The translations under genes and the position numbers were made by a program. A DNA stretch of 64,000 nt, taken from Devosia aquimaris. GTDB taxonomy: Bacteria; Pseudomonadota; Alphaproteobacteria; Rhizobiales; Devosiaceae. A model generated the notes under the pieces. It had not been told where the DNA came from. It did not search any database and saw only the letters and a list, made by a program, of their open reading frames with translations. Shown here one piece after another: positions 28,578 to 46,014 of this stretch (positions are counted from its first letter, which is position 1; every line of letters starts with the position of its first letter). Location: contig NZ_JAIEZN010000001.1 in assembly GCF_020169335.1 (NCBI RefSeq), positions 1,505,426 through 1,569,425 on the forward strand, given 5' to 3'.

Positions 28578-30668
28578 TTAGGCGTACTTGGCCTGGACTT
28601 CGTCGGCGACTGCCTGCGGAACCTGCTCGTAGTGATCGAACGTCATCGAGTACTGTGCACGGCCCTGGCTCATCGAGCGCAGGGAGTTCACGTAGCCGAA
28701 CATGTTCGCCAGAGGGACGAAGGCATTCACGACCTGGAGGACGCCACGGCTTTCAGTGCCCTGGATCTGACCACGCCGAGAATTCAGGTCGCCGATGACG
28801 TCGCCCATGTAGTCTTCCGGCGTGACAACTTCAACCTTCATGATCGGCTCAAGGATCTTGGGAGATGCCTTGCGGATCGCTTCGTTGAAGCCGGCGCGAC
28901 CGGCGATTTCGAACGCCAGCACCGAGGAGTCGACGTCGTGGTAAGCGCCTTCGGTGAGCGTCACCTTCACGTCCACGATCGGGAACCCGATCAGCGGACC
29001 GGCGCCCATCACCGACTTCACGCCCTTTTCGACGCCCGGGATGTATTCCTTGGGAACCGAACCGCCGACGACGGCGTTGACGAACTCGAGGCCCTTGCCC
29101 ACTTCGCCCGGCTCGATGGAGAGCTTGACGCGGGCGAACTGACCCGAACCACCCGACTGCTTCTTGTGGGTATAGTCCACATTGGCAGGCTTGGTGATCG
29201 TTTCGCGGTAAGCCACCTGCGGCTGACCGACGTTGGCCTCGACCTTGAACTCGCGGCGCATGCGGTCGACGAGAATGTCGAGGTGAAGTTCACCCATGCC
29301 CGAGATGATGGTCTGGCCGGATTCTTCGTCGGTCTTGACGCGGAAGCTCGGATCTTCGGCAGCCAGGCGATTGAGCGCCAGGCCCATCTTTTCCTGGTCG
29401 GCCTTCGACTTCGGCTCAACCGAGATGTCGATAACCGGCTCGGGGAACACCATGCGCTCCAGGATAACCTGGGAGTTCTGTGCGCACAGGGTATCGCCCG
29501 TGGTGGTGTCCTTCAGGCCCACGATGGCCACGATGTCGCCGGCAAAGGCTTCCGTGATCTGCTCGCGGCTGTTGGCGTGCATCTGGAACATACGACCAAC
29601 GCGTTCGCGCTTTTCCTTGACCGTGTTTTCCAGCATGGCGCCCTGCTCGATGTGACCCGAGTAGATGCGGCAGAAGGTCAGCGAGCCCATGTGCGGGTCG
29701 TTGGCGATCTTGAAGGCCAGCATGGACAGCGGCTCGGCATCGTCAGCATGACGCTCGATCGGCTGTTCGGTCTTGGCGTCGATGCCCTGGATGGCAGGAA
29801 CGTCAGACGGCGACGGCAGGAAGTCGATCACGCCGTCCAGCAGGGGCTGCACGCCCTTGTTCTTGAACGCCGAGCCAGCAAAGATCAGGAAGAACTTCGC
29901 ATCGATCGTGCCACGGCGCAGCAGGCGACGGATGGTGTCGTTGTTCGGCACTTCGCCGTTCAGGTACGATTCCATCGCATCGTCGTCGAGCTCGACGGCG
30001 GCTTCGATCATCTGCTCGCGGTACTTGGCGGCAGCGGCCTTGAGGTCGTCCGGGATCTCGACAACGTCCCACTGGGCACCCAGCTCTTCGTTGCGCCAGA
30101 CCAGGGCGTTCATCTCGATCAGGTCGACAACGCCCTTGAACTCGTTCTCGGCGCCGATCGGCAGCTGAACGGGAACAGCGCGGGCACCCAGACGGGAGCC
30201 GATCATCTCGACGCAGCGATAGAAATCGGCGCCGATCTTGTCCATCTTGTTGACGAACACCAGACGCGGCACGTGGTACTTGTCAGCCTGGCGCCAGACG
30301 GTTTCGGTCTGGGGTTCGACACCGGCGTTGGCATCGAGCAGGGCAACAGCACCGTCGAGCACGCGCAGCGAACGCTCGACTTCAATGGTGAAGTCCACGT
30401 GGCCGGGGGTGTCGATGATGTTGAAGCGGTGCTGGACGCCCGAACGGTCTTTCCAGAACGTGGTCGTGGCAGCCGAGGTGATGGTGATGCCGCGTTCCTG
30501 CTCCTGCTCCATCCAGTCCATGGTCGCAGCGCCGTCGTGGACTTCGCCGATCTTATGGGACTTGCCGGTGTAGTAGAGGATGCGTTCGGTCGTGGTCGTC
30601 TTGCCAGCATCGATGTGAGCCATGATGCCGAAGTTACGATACAGCTTAATCGGGTATTCGCGTGCCAT
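28578..30668 (-). CDS. fusA: elongation factor G
   Basis: Translocase GTPase, also acting with RRF in ribosome recycling. The 696-residue protein has G1 [20 protein letters not shown]2 RGITI, G3 DTPGHVDF, G4 [10 protein letters not shown], then domains II to V including the domain IV tip region and the C-terminal [20 protein letters not shown]. Complete; 12 bases after rpsG and 56 bases before tuf. Confidence 0.98.
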   Translation of the reverse strand: MAREYPIKLYRNFGIMAHIDAGKTTTTERILYYTGKSHKIGEVHDGAATMDWMEQEQERGITITSAATTTFWKDRSGVQHRFNIIDTPGHVDFTIEVERSLRVLDGAVALLDANAGVEPQTETVWRQADKYHVPRLVFVNKMDKIGADFYRCVEMIGSRLGARAVPVQLPIGAENEFKGVVDLIEMNALVWRNEELGAQWDVVEIPDDLKAAAAKYREQMIEAAVELDDDAMESYLNGEVPNNDTIRRLLRRGTIDAKFFLIFAGSAFKNKGVQPLLDGVIDFLPSPSDVPAIQGIDAKTEQPIERHADDAEPLSMLAFKIANDPHMGSLTFCRIYSGHIEQGAMLENTVKEKRERVGRMFQMHANSREQITEAFAGDIVAIVGLKDTTTGDTLCAQNSQVILERMVFPEPVIDISVEPKSKADQEKMGLALNRLAAEDPSFRVKTDEESGQTIISGMGELHLDILVDRMRREFKVEANVGQPQVAYRETITKPANVDYTHKKQSGGSGQFARVKLSIEPGEVGKGLEFVNAVVGGSVPKEYIPGVEKGVKSVMGAGPLIGFPIVDVKVTLTEGAYHDVDSSVLAFEIAGRAGFNEAIRKASPKILEPIMKVEVVTPEDYMGDVIGDLNSRRGQIQGTESRGVLQVVNAFVPLANMFGYVNSLRSMSQGRAQYSMTFDHYEQVPQAVADEVQAKYA

Positions 30669-30680
30669 GTGGCGCTCCTA

Positions 30681-31163
<483 letters not shown>

Positions 31164-31535
31164 TTACTTCGGACGCTTCGCGCCGTACTTGGACCGGCGC
31201 TGCTTGCGATCCTTGACGCTCTGCGTGTCGAGGACACCGCGGAGCACGTGGTAGCGAACGCCCGGAAGGTCGCGAACGCGGCCGCCACGGATCAGGACCA
31301 CGGAGTGTTCCTGCAGGTTGTGGCCTTCGCCCGGAATATACGAGATCACTTCACGCGAATTGGTGAGGCGGACCTTGGCAACCTTACGCAGCGCCGAGTT
31401 CGGCTTCTTCGGGGTGGTCGTATACACACGAGAACAAACGCCGCGCTTCTGCGGGTTTGCTTCCATTGCCGGAACCTTGTTCCGCTTTGGCTTGCTGGCG
31501 CGTGGTTTGCGGATCAGCTGATTAATGGTGGGCAT
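31164..31535 (-). CDS. rpsL: 30S ribosomal protein S12
   Basis: Decoding-centre protein that controls accuracy and streptomycin response. Start at the ATG at 31535 ([12 protein letters not shown], 123 residues); the 7-codon upstream extension is not conserved in the family. Lys43 of [11 protein letters not shown] is the sensitive wild-type residue, but position 88 of GGRVRDLPG is Arg where E. coli and many relatives have Lys. In E. coli and mycobacteria K88R is a streptomycin-resistance change; here it may simply be a lineage-specific natural variant. First gene of the str operon. Confidence 0.97.
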   Translation of the reverse strand: MPTINQLIRKPRASKPKRNKVPAMEANPQKRGVCSRVYTTTPKKPNSALRKVAKVRLTNSREVISYIPGEGHNLQEHSVVLIRGGRVRDLPGVRYHVLRGVLDTQSVKDRKQRRSKYGAKRPK

Positions 31536-31571
31536 TTCGCTCTTTCCATCGTCCAAAATTCATTGCGGTCT

Positions 31572-31628
31572 AAACAAACCAAACCAAAACGGCGCTCATC
31601 CGACCCCCTCAAGGGGAACGGCGGCGCC
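31572..31628 (-). promoter_or_regulatory. hairpin with T-rich tail in the rpsL leader, candidate attenuator
   Basis: In the roughly 240-base str leader, three nested stems pair: GGCGC (31591-31595) with GCGCC (31624-31628), CCG (31600-31602) with CGG (31619-31621), and CCCC (31605-31608) with GGGG (31613-31616). On the transcribed strand the structure is followed by GTTTTGGTTTGGTTTGTTT. That is the form of an intrinsic terminator placed upstream of rpsL, so attenuation is plausible. The rest of 31536-31910 holds the promoter below and nothing else I can name. Confidence 0.5.
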
Positions 31629-31780
31629 TTAATTGCAGCGGACCACCCCAAAAGGAGCAGTCATGCGCACAAGGATTTGCTTCGTCTAGTTACCCGACAG
31701 TGTGTTTGAGTGTCCTGGATGCCCGCACAAGATGGCAGGTACCCGGTGTGACAATCACGACCGACCGCTTAGGTAGGGGC

Positions 31781-31809
31781 TGTTTAGTGCCGACTCTCTT
31801 TTGCGTCAA
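31781..31809 (-). promoter_or_regulatory. sigma70-like promoter of the str operon
   Basis: On the minus strand TTGACG (plus 31804-31809) and TAAACA (31781-31786) are exactly 17 bases apart, about 245 bases before the rpsL start. The -35 is a 5 of 6 match to consensus. No competing promoter of similar quality is seen closer to rpsL. Confidence 0.65.
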
Positions 31810-31910
31810 GGATTCTTTCGTGAAAAAACCGTGCGGCTGCCATGCACAGGCTTGCCATCAGTTCACGATGCTGTCTTGGCCATGCTTGAGGCGGTAGCCC
31901 TGCCCCTGCT

Positions 31911-32357
31911 CTACCCCGCCGACCCGACCATCGTCGAGAGCACCTTTTCGATCCGTCGCTGACGCGTCTCTTCTGTCCTGGCATCGGTGACAGAGAGCAC
32001 ATGGCGTAGCTGCTGGCTGTAGCTGAGGCTTGAAAATGCCGCCTGCGCTGCCGGATTTTCAGCCAGCTTCGCGGCCAGATCCTCTGGAACAACCACTTCA
32101 CGGGGCGTTTCGTCGCGCTCGAGCTGCACCGTAACGGCATCACCGCCCTTGAGTCCGGACGCCTGCCGGCGCTCGGCACTGAGCGGAATGAGGAATTTGC
32201 CGCCCATTACGCCCACGGTACTGCGATAGGTAAAGCTGCCGATCGTTATGACAACGGCCGGTTTCTTGTCGCCACCCAAGGCTTCGATCACCGCCGGCGG
32301 CACTTCGATGCCGGTATTGTTGCCCATCTGGGCGATCTGCGTCTCAAAGCTGGGCAT
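31911..32357 (-). CDS. DUF1905/YdeI-like (OmpD-associated family) protein
   Basis: A 148-residue cytoplasmic protein starting at the ATG at 32357 with a strong GGAGG ribosome site (MPSFETQIAQMGNNTGIEVP). The N-terminal half (KPAVVITIGSFTYRSTVG, FLIPLSAERRQASGLKGGDA) is a DUF1905-type small beta barrel, and the C-terminal half (EDLAAKLAENPAAQAAF, LSYSQQLRHVLSVTDARTEE, TRQRRIEKVLSTM) is the YdeI/bacteriocin-protection helical domain. Function unproven. It lies after the rpoC terminator, ahead of the str promoter, apparently with its own transcription unit. Confidence 0.82.
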   Translation of the reverse strand: MPSFETQIAQMGNNTGIEVPPAVIEALGGDKKPAVVITIGSFTYRSTVGVMGGKFLIPLSAERRQASGLKGGDAVTVQLERDETPREVVVPEDLAAKLAENPAAQAAFSSLSYSQQLRHVLSVTDARTEETRQRRIEKVLSTMVGSAG

Positions 32358-32426
32358 GCGGCGACCTCCTCCACGGCGCCAGTCTGCCACGCCGCATCCG
32401 CAAGACAATCAGCAAAACCAAGGGGC

Positions 32427-32455
32427 AAAAAGAAAGGGGACCTTGCGGCCCCCTT
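32427..32455 (-). terminator. intrinsic terminator of the rpoBC operon
   Basis: On the minus strand AAGGGGGCC pairs with GGTCCCCTT (one G-U pair, plus 32434-32442 and 32447-32455) around a GCAA tetraloop and is followed by TCTTTTTGC. It starts about 25 bases after the rpoC stop. Confidence 0.8.
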
Positions 32456-32480
32456 CCCTCGATCAATCTTGTGTCGATGC

Positions 32481-36665
<4,185 letters not shown>

Positions 36666-36743
36666 CAATTCTCTCCTCTTTCCCTCGGGAGGGGCCACCA
36701 GGCCCGCTCCCTCAGGAAGTGAATGGGGGTAGGAAGTGCCGGA

Positions 36744-40886
<4,143 letters not shown>

Positions 40887-41181
40887 GAAAGCTCCTGTTT
40901 CTTGCGATTGTCTCGGAGGCAGATATCCAAAAATCCGACTATCAGCCGTCGGGTCTCGGGATATTTGCCCTTGATAGGCACTAGGTTGGGCTGGTGATGC
41001 CTGGGCCCTGCCCCAGCCAAGGACAGGAAAAGCACGAAACGCCAAAACACCCCATGGTCAGCAACCACAGGGCAACGTGGACGTCAGCGTGCCTCAGACA
41101 TCAAATTCGTCATATATTCCGCAAATTGGCGCCAGGGACCCATCCAATCGGTCCGGCGAATCATGTCCCGCAAAACGAGAA

Positions 41182-41212
41182 TGCGAGATGGCACATAAAG
41201 CGCCATCTCGCA
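41182..41212 (-). terminator. attenuator-like hairpin between rplL and rpoB
   Basis: Perfect 11-base arms TGCGAGATGGC (plus 41182-41192) and GCCATCTCGCA (41202-41212) with a 9-base loop. On the transcribed strand TTCTCGTTTTGC follows, a moderate T-tract. A partial terminator at this place, reducing rpoBC relative to L7/L12, is established for E. coli. The remaining part of the 348-base gap 40887-41234 shows one small hairpin (CCGAC/GTCGG near 40935-40952) and the rpoB ribosome site, nothing more. Confidence 0.6.
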
Positions 41213-41234
41213 AATTTCAAGGCAGAAGTCGAAA

Positions 41235-41609
41235 TTACTTGAATTCGACCTTGGCGCCAGCAGCTTCCAGCTTCTTCTTGATGTCTTCGGCTTCAGCCTT
41301 GTTGACACCTTCCTTGATAGCCTTGGGAGCAGCTTCAACCAGAGCCTTGGCTTCGCCCAGGCCCAGGCCGGTGATGCCACGGACTTCCTTGATGACGTTG
41401 ATCTTGTTGTCGCCGAAGGAGGCGAGGATCACGTCAAATTCGGTCTTTTCTTCAGCAGCGGGGGCAGCAGCGCCACCGCCGGCAGCAGCAACGGCAACCG
41501 GAGCGGCGGCGGAAACGCCCCACTTCTCTTCGAGCATCTTGGACAGCTCGGAAGCTTCCAGAACGGTCAGGGCAGACAGGTCGTCTACGATCTTGGCGAG
41601 ATCAGCCAT
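41235..41609 (-). CDS. rplL: 50S ribosomal protein L7/L12
   Basis: Stalk protein that recruits translation GTPases, present in multiple copies on L10. The 124 residues show the N-terminal dimerisation helices, an Ala/Gly-rich hinge (about residues 36-52) and the C-terminal domain with [20 protein letters not shown] and [20 protein letters not shown]. Complete; 66 bases after rplJ, with a small hairpin GGTCCC/GGGACC in the gap. Confidence 0.98.
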   Translation of the reverse strand: MADLAKIVDDLSALTVLEASELSKMLEEKWGVSAAAPVAVAAAGGGAAAPAAEEKTEFDVILASFGDNKINVIKEVRGITGLGLGEAKALVEAAPKAIKEGVNKAEAEDIKKKLEAAGAKVEFK

Positions 41610-41675
41610 TTGATAAATCTCTCTTTTTAGGTGTTCAGTTCAAACCAGATGGTCCCTTGAGGGGACCGATGGGGG

Positions 41676-42197
41676 TTACGCTGCTTCGTTGCTCTTTTCC
41701 GAATGGGCGGCCAGCACGCGGGCAATGCCGCCTGCAGGTGCCACGATGACCGAAGCGATACGCGTTGCGGGCTGCTTGAGCATCCCGGCCAGCGTGGCGC
41801 GCAGTTCATCCAGCGAGGGCATGGTCGCCAGCGCCTTGACGTTGTTCGCGTCAAGAGCGGTCTTGCCCATGGCGCCACCAAGAACGACGTACTTCGCGTT
41901 CTTTTCAGCAAACTTCGCCGCAATCTTGGGCGCAGTCATGGGATCGGCCGCATAAGCGATGACGATCGGCCCGGTCAGGAGGGCCGACATGTCCGCATTG
42001 TCGGTTTCTTTAAGAGCAAGCTTGGCAAGACGGTTCTTCGCGACCTTGACCTGGCCACCAGCGGCCTTGATTTCGCGGCGAAGCGATTCAAGGTTGGCGA
42101 CGGTCAGACCGGCATTCTGCGCGAGGACGATCGATCCAGCACCCGACAGGGCTGACTGAAGCGATGCGACAAGCTCACGCTTTTCCGCTCTTTGCAC
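41676..42197 (-). CDS. rplJ: 50S ribosomal protein L10
   Basis: Anchors the L7/L12 stalk and autoregulates this operon in E. coli. I choose the GTG at 42197 because it yields the family start (M)QRAEKRELVASLQ and has GGAG 8 bases upstream; the frame runs another 80 codons into a structured leader with no L10 homology. The 173 residues include GQVKVAKNRLAKLALKET and GPIVIAYAADPMTAPKIAAK and end AHSEKSNEAA. Confidence 0.94.
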   Translation of the reverse strand: MQRAEKRELVASLQSALSGAGSIVLAQNAGLTVANLESLRREIKAAGGQVKVAKNRLAKLALKETDNADMSALLTGPIVIAYAADPMTAPKIAAKFAEKNAKYVVLGGAMGKTALDANNVKALATMPSLDELRATLAGMLKQPATRIASVIVAPAGGIARVLAAHSEKSNEAA

Positions 42198-42510
42198 TGC
42201 TAGTCTCCACATTGAGCCCGACGAAAGTCTGTCGGGCCGTTGCCAATTGCTGCCCCCTGGTCTCCAGCGATGGAGGAGAGGAGCAACGGTTACATGCCTG
42301 TCAACCGTGCTGCCCAAAGGGCAACTGGCCTGGTTCGAACCAGGAGCACCCCTGCCCTTGCGGGCCGGAAATTCCTGGTTGTCACCCCATCTATGCTGGC
42401 ATCTTGCGATTTTAAGCCAACCCGAATTGGTTGGCACCTGCAGTCTCGGACAGGACTTAACTCCCCTTGCGGGGAGCTATCCGGGCGGCCGAAGCCGCCC
42501 GAAATTCTTT
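42198..42510 (-). promoter_or_regulatory. structured rplJ leader, candidate L10-binding autoregulatory RNA
   Basis: The 313-base gap between rplA and rplJ has no gene but several clean hairpins (plus coordinates): 42483-42489 with 42494-42500 (7 bp, UUCG loop on the RNA), 42461-42466 with 42471-42476 (6 bp, GCAA loop), 42416-42422 with 42429-42435 (7 bp), and 42216-42222 with 42231-42237 (7 bp) just ahead of the ribosome site. Such a leader upstream of rplJ is where the L10(L12)4 complex represses translation in other bacteria; I infer the same role. Confidence 0.65.
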
Positions 42511-43203
42511 TTAGAGAGCCGAAGCCGGCTCCACATGCACGCCCGGGCCCATGGTCGAGGACACGGCAACGCGCTTGACATAGGTACCCTTGGCGCCAGC
42601 GGGCTTGGAACGCTGCACGGCGTCGGTGAACGCCTTGATGTTCTGCAGCAGGGCTTCCTCGGAGAAGGACACCTTGCCAACACCAGCGTGCAGGATACCG
42701 GCCTTTTCGACGCGGTATTCCACGGCGCCGCCCTTGGCAGCCTTGACGGCGCCGGCAACGTCGGGGGTAACCGTGCCAACCTTGGGGTTCGGCATCAGGT
42801 TGCGCGGGCCCAGGATCTTACCCAGACGACCGACCAGCGGCATCATGTCGGGGGTGGCAATGCAGCGATCGAAATCGATCTTGCCGGCCATGATCTGTTC
42901 CATCAGGTCTTCGGCGCCAACGATGTCGGCACCGGCAGCCTTGGCTTCGTCAGCCTTGGCATCCTTGGCGAACACGGCGACGCGAACGGTCTTGCCGGTA
43001 CCATTGGGCAGGGTGACAACGCCACGGACCATCTGGTCGGCGTGACGGGGGTCAACGCCCAGGTTGATGGCGATCTCGACGGTCTCGTCGAACTTGGCCG
43101 AGGCGCGTGCCTTGACCATCTTCACGGCCTCATCAAGCTTGTACAGCTTGTTGCGGTCGATGCCCTCGCGGGCCTTGGCGATCTTCTTACCAACGTGTGC
43201 CAT
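42511..43203 (-). CDS. rplA: 50S ribosomal protein L1
   Basis: L1-stalk protein that helps move tRNA to the E site and represses its own operon in E. coli. The 230 residues start [20 protein letters not shown], with [20 protein letters not shown], the signature [20 protein letters not shown] and [18 protein letters not shown]. It follows rplK after 3 bases. Confidence 0.98.
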   Translation of the reverse strand: MAHVGKKIAKAREGIDRNKLYKLDEAVKMVKARASAKFDETVEIAINLGVDPRHADQMVRGVVTLPNGTGKTVRVAVFAKDAKADEAKAAGADIVGAEDLMEQIMAGKIDFDRCIATPDMMPLVGRLGKILGPRNLMPNPKVGTVTPDVAGAVKAAKGGAVEYRVEKAGILHAGVGKVSFSEEALLQNIKAFTDAVQRSKPAGAKGTYVKRVAVSSTMGPGVHVEPASAL

Positions 43204-43206
43204 CTA

Positions 43207-43635
43207 TCAACCCTCGACCTGAATGCCCATGGAACGGGCAGAGCCGGCAATCATCGACACAGCAGCGTCGACGGAGTCAGCGTTGAGATCCTTCATCTTC
43301 TTCTGGGCGATGTCGCGCAGCTGAGCCACGGTGATCGTACCAGCCGATTCCTTGCCCGGCAGCTTGCTGCCCGACTTCAGGTTGACGGCCTTCTTGATGA
43401 AGTAGGTGACCGGCGGCTGCTTCATCTCGAAGGTGAAGCTCTTGTCGGCATAGGCGGTGATCACGACCGGAATGGGCGAACCCTTTTCCATTTCCTGCGT
43501 GGCCGCATTGAAGGCCTTGCAGAATTCCATGATGTTCAGGCCGCGCTGACCGAGAGCCGGCCCGATCGGCGGGGACGGCGTCGCGGAGCCGGCGGGCACC
43601 TGCAGCTTTACGTAGCCAACGATTTTCTTTGCCAT
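43207..43635 (-). CDS. rplK: 50S ribosomal protein L11
   Basis: Part of the GTPase-associated centre and needed for RelA activation. The 142 residues contain [40 protein letters not shown], and the C-terminal rRNA-binding domain with [20 protein letters not shown] followed by RSMGIQVEG. The 197-base gap upstream (43636-43832) carries hairpins such as GGCTGC/GCAGCC and CGGACC/GGTCCG and could be an L1-responsive leader, but no promoter stands out. Confidence 0.98.
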   Translation of the reverse strand: MAKKIVGYVKLQVPAGSATPSPPIGPALGQRGLNIMEFCKAFNAATQEMEKGSPIPVVITAYADKSFTFEMKQPPVTYFIKKAVNLKSGSKLPGKESAGTITVAQLRDIAQKKMKDLNADSVDAAVSMIAGSARSMGIQVEG

Positions 43636-43832
43636 AATCGTCCTATCTGTGTTCGTCCGCTGTCACGCGGACCGTTTGACGCTGTGGTCCGAGGTGTATC
43701 CGGCTGCCTGGCAGCAGCCGCCCTCTTCCACAGATTTTGCCGCCAGCGAACCGACGGCGTGCCGCCGGATATAGCCGACAGCGATCTGGCGCAAGCCAGA
43801 ATTGGTGTTGGCGCCCGAAAAGGCGCCCGGGG

Positions 43833-44363
43833 TCAGACCTTTTCGACCTGACCGTATTCCAGCTCCACCGGGGTGGGACGACCAAAGATCGACACTTCCA
43901 CCTTGAGGCGGGCGCGCTCTTCGTCGACTTCTTCCACCACGCCATTGAAGCTGGCGAAGGGACCGTCGGACACGCGGACATTCTCGCCCACTTCGAACGA
44001 CACCGACGGCTTGGGATGCTCGACGCCGTCCTGCACCTGCTGCAGGATCGACATGGCTTCCTTTTCCGAGATCGGCATCGGCTTGTTGTCCGAGCCGAGG
44101 AAACCGGTGACCTTGGGCGTATTCTTGATCAGGTGGAACGCCTCGTCGGTCATGTCCATCTTGACCAGCACATAGCCGGGAAAGAACTTGCGTTCAGCGT
44201 CGACCTTGCGGCCACGGCGGATCTCGACGACCTTTTCGGTCGGAACGATCACGTCTTCAAACAGATGCTCGAGCTTCTTCTGCGCAACCTTTTGACGGAT
44301 GTCTTCCGCCACCTTGCGCTCGAAGTTCGAGTAAGCTTGAACGATATACCACCGCATGGCCAT
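43833..44363 (-). CDS. nusG: transcription termination/antitermination factor NusG
   Basis: Binds RNA polymerase through its N-terminal domain and Rho or S10 through its KOW domain. The 176 residues start MAMRWYIVQAYSNFERKVAE, contain FFPGYVLVKMDMTDEAFHLI and NTPKVTGFLG, and end with the KOW part VRVSDGPFASFNGVVEEVDE and IFGRPTPVELEYGQVEKV. 43 bases after secE; S10/NusE, a partner, is in the same window. Confidence 0.97.
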   Translation of the reverse strand: MAMRWYIVQAYSNFERKVAEDIRQKVAQKKLEHLFEDVIVPTEKVVEIRRGRKVDAERKFFPGYVLVKMDMTDEAFHLIKNTPKVTGFLGSDNKPMPISEKEAMSILQQVQDGVEHPKPSVSFEVGENVRVSDGPFASFNGVVEEVDEERARLKVEVSIFGRPTPVELEYGQVEKV

Positions 44364-44406
44364 TAGGCGCCGCCGCTCCTAGAAAGAGATGTATTCAAGA
44401 ACCCGA

Positions 44407-44601
44407 CTAGCGGATCGACAGCATCAGCCCGACCAGCCAGGAAATGATCTGGTCTGCAGCCAGGAAGAACAGGCTTGCCGCAGTGACCAGCACGATGACC
44501 ATGATCGTTGAGATCAGGACTTCGTTCCGGCCCGGCCAGGTGACCTTGGAAACTTCCTGCCGCACTTGCTGCAGAAAAGTGATCGGGTTTGTACGGGCCA
44601 T
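44407..44601 (-). CDS. secE: preprotein translocase subunit SecE
   Basis: Small Sec translocon subunit that clamps SecY. The 64-residue form starts at the ATG at 44601 (MARTNPITFLQQVRQEVSKV), has the amphipathic helix with TWPGRNEV, the conserved SecE signature, and one membrane segment (about residues 33-55). Single-membrane SecE is normal in alphaproteobacteria. The ribosome site is weak. Position directly before nusG confirms the call despite the short length. Confidence 0.95.
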   Translation of the reverse strand: MARTNPITFLQQVRQEVSKVTWPGRNEVLISTIMVIVLVTAASLFFLAADQIISWLVGLMLSIR

Positions 44602-44676
44602 TGGCAGATCTACTCTTCGTATTTTTTGGCGCAATACCAAAGGCCGCGCAGGATTCCCGCACGGCTCGAATGTGGC

Positions 44677-44705
44677 TATCTAGAGAAACTCCGGGCCAAA
44701 TGCAA
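44677..44705 (-). promoter_or_regulatory. sigma70-like promoter of secE-nusG
   Basis: On the minus strand TTGCAT (plus 44700-44705) and TAGATA (44677-44682) are 17 bases apart, placing the start site about 65-70 bases before the secE ATG. It falls between the tRNA-Trp gene and secE, so secE-nusG need not depend on read-through from the tRNA. Confidence 0.55.
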
Positions 44706-44881
44706 CACGTCCGCCCAAGAATCTGCCCCCGGCATCACCGGCTTTCCAGTGACCGCGCGCTGGCGCGGCTCCACCGGACGTTAACGACAGTGGGAGAACC
44801 ACACGAATCACACTTGATTCGCCCGATGCATTGGATTTTATAGACATTACCAGGGAACATAATGGCTGCAGGGGGCGTGCC

Positions 44882-45163
44882 ATGACTGCGTCCGCATCCG
44901 ACTTTGTCGTGAAAAGCTGCGAAATCCGCCATTTCGGACCGCACCGTGCCATTGCCGGCCGGATTACCGGGCTGGTGCGCGTGCACATCGAGGAAACCTT
45001 CCTCGGCAATGTGACGAACTACCACCTGGACCTCAAGGTAAAGGCCGACGTCGGCACCGTCTCGACAGCCGAAGTGCGCACCGCGCTGTTGGCCCACGCG
45101 GCCCATCAGCTCAACAAGCTCAAGATCCGCCACACCACCAAGCTGGCTGTCGCAGCGGAGTAG
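44882..45163 (+). CDS. hypothetical protein
   Basis: A 93-residue open frame on the opposite strand between secE and tRNA-Trp, starting MTASASDFVVKSCEIRHFG. It reads like a small soluble alpha/beta protein (VRVHIEETFLGNVTNYHLDL, then an amphipathic helical stretch with LLAHAAHQLNKLKIRH). Third-position base use looks coding and the reverse frame has no recognisable product. A start at 44831 is possible but would add a non-conserved-looking 17 residues. I do not recognise a family; no signal peptide or membrane segment is seen. Confidence 0.6.
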   Translation: MTASASDFVVKSCEIRHFGPHRAIAGRITGLVRVHIEETFLGNVTNYHLDLKVKADVGTVSTAEVRTALLAHAAHQLNKLKIRHTTKLAVAAE

Positions 45164-45288
45164 CATGGCCCGACCGCCGCCCGGTCACGCGCTTTCCCGT
45201 CCCACGCAGGCCTCGCCACGCAGACGCGTCTCTCAGCGCAGCCACACAGCTGCGCCAAACGATCCATCCATGTCACATGATTTGTGCC

Positions 45289-45364
45289 TGGCAGGGGCTG
45301 GGGGACTCGAACCCACGACCCTCGGTTTTGGAGACCGATGCTCTACCAACTGAGCTAAACCCCT
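45289..45364 (-). tRNA. tRNA-Trp (CCA)
   Basis: A 76-base cloverleaf on the minus strand: acceptor AGGGGTT pairs with AGCCCCT (one U-G), D arm with AGCTCAGTTGGTAGAGC, anticodon stem CGGTC with loop reading CTCCAAA, giving anticodon CCA, and T arm with GTGGGTTCGAGTCCC. The 3' CCA is encoded (discriminator G, then CCA). Position just upstream of secE-nusG is the classical location of this tRNA in proteobacteria. Confidence 0.97.
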
Positions 45365-45420
45365 TCAGGCGAGGCCGTGTCTAATGGCAAAATGACCGTT
45401 TCGCAAGAGCCTTGCGACGC

Positions 45421-45813
45421 CTAGGCAAAGATATGGGGAACAAGCGGCGCGGCGAGTGCCAACATGCCCAGCACGGCCACCGAAAAGGCCAGCGAGCGCC
45501 AGGGCGACAAGGCCCGTAGATAGCACACCACATGCACGACGCGCCCCACGAGGTAGAGCGCAGCGCCGATCAGCGACAGCCAACCCTGCTCGCCCAGCAC
45601 GATCGACAGCACAGCCAGCGTCAGAAAGATCGGCAGGGTCTCGTGCAGATTGGCCAGCGCGCGGCGCGAGCGGGCCAGAATGGGCGTGGGCGGCGGCAGG
45701 TCGTCGCGCGGCCCCATCTGGGCCTGCGGGCCAACCTGGTCGGTCAGAAATTTGCCCGGGAGAAGGGCCTGGACAAAGACTAGGGCAAGAACGAGCAGAA
45801 TGATCAATAACAT
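45421..45813 (-). CDS. MAPEG family membrane protein
   Basis: Small inner-membrane protein of the MAPEG family (eukaryotic relatives include microsomal glutathione transferases; the bacterial role is unknown). I use the ATG at 45813; a GTG one codon earlier is equally in frame. The 130 residues have an N-terminal membrane helix, then RSRRALANLHETLPIFL, the MAPEG-like R.. N..E motif, and three further helices including ALYLVGRVVHVVCYLRALSP. It ends 57 bases from tRNA-Trp on the same strand. Confidence 0.85.
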   Translation of the reverse strand: MLLIILLVLALVFVQALLPGKFLTDQVGPQAQMGPRDDLPPPTPILARSRRALANLHETLPIFLTLAVLSIVLGEQGWLSLIGAALYLVGRVVHVVCYLRALSPWRSLAFSVAVLGMLALAAPLVPHIFA

Positions 45814-45890
45814 CACGGTTACCTGTCAGTTGGGTCGGCAATGGGTGTGCATACGACCATCGGGCGGGCTCCGCCACCCATTCACACAAG

Positions 45891-45906
45891 CCATGTCGCG
45901 ACATGG
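45891..45906. promoter_or_regulatory. 16-bp perfect palindrome upstream of hupE-like gene
   Basis: CCATGTCGCGACATGG is a perfect palindrome 109 bases before the HupE/UreJ start. An 8-base inverted repeat, AATGGGTG (45840-45847) and CACCCATT (45875-45882), lies just upstream. The layout suggests a dimeric repressor operator, maybe metal responsive, but no cognate regulator is seen in the window. Confidence 0.4.
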
Positions 45907-46014
45907 ATTTACAAATTCCCGGCATCGTCCAATAAAGACGGGGCGAGTTTGGGAATCCGCGGCGGGCGCCGACATTTATTCACTCAGGGATCGACCGGTC
46001 CCGGAAGGAAGCTG

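Noticed and set aside
31663-31689. Seven-codon mini-ORF MRTRICFV-like with AAAGGAG upstream on the plus strand
   Set aside because: Lies antisense in the rpsL leader, with no promoter or downstream gene in that direction; chance occurrence likely.
45817-46014. Possible cobalamin riboswitch before the HupE/UreJ gene
   Set aside because: I looked for the conserved B12-box-like core and do not see it; only palindromes are present.
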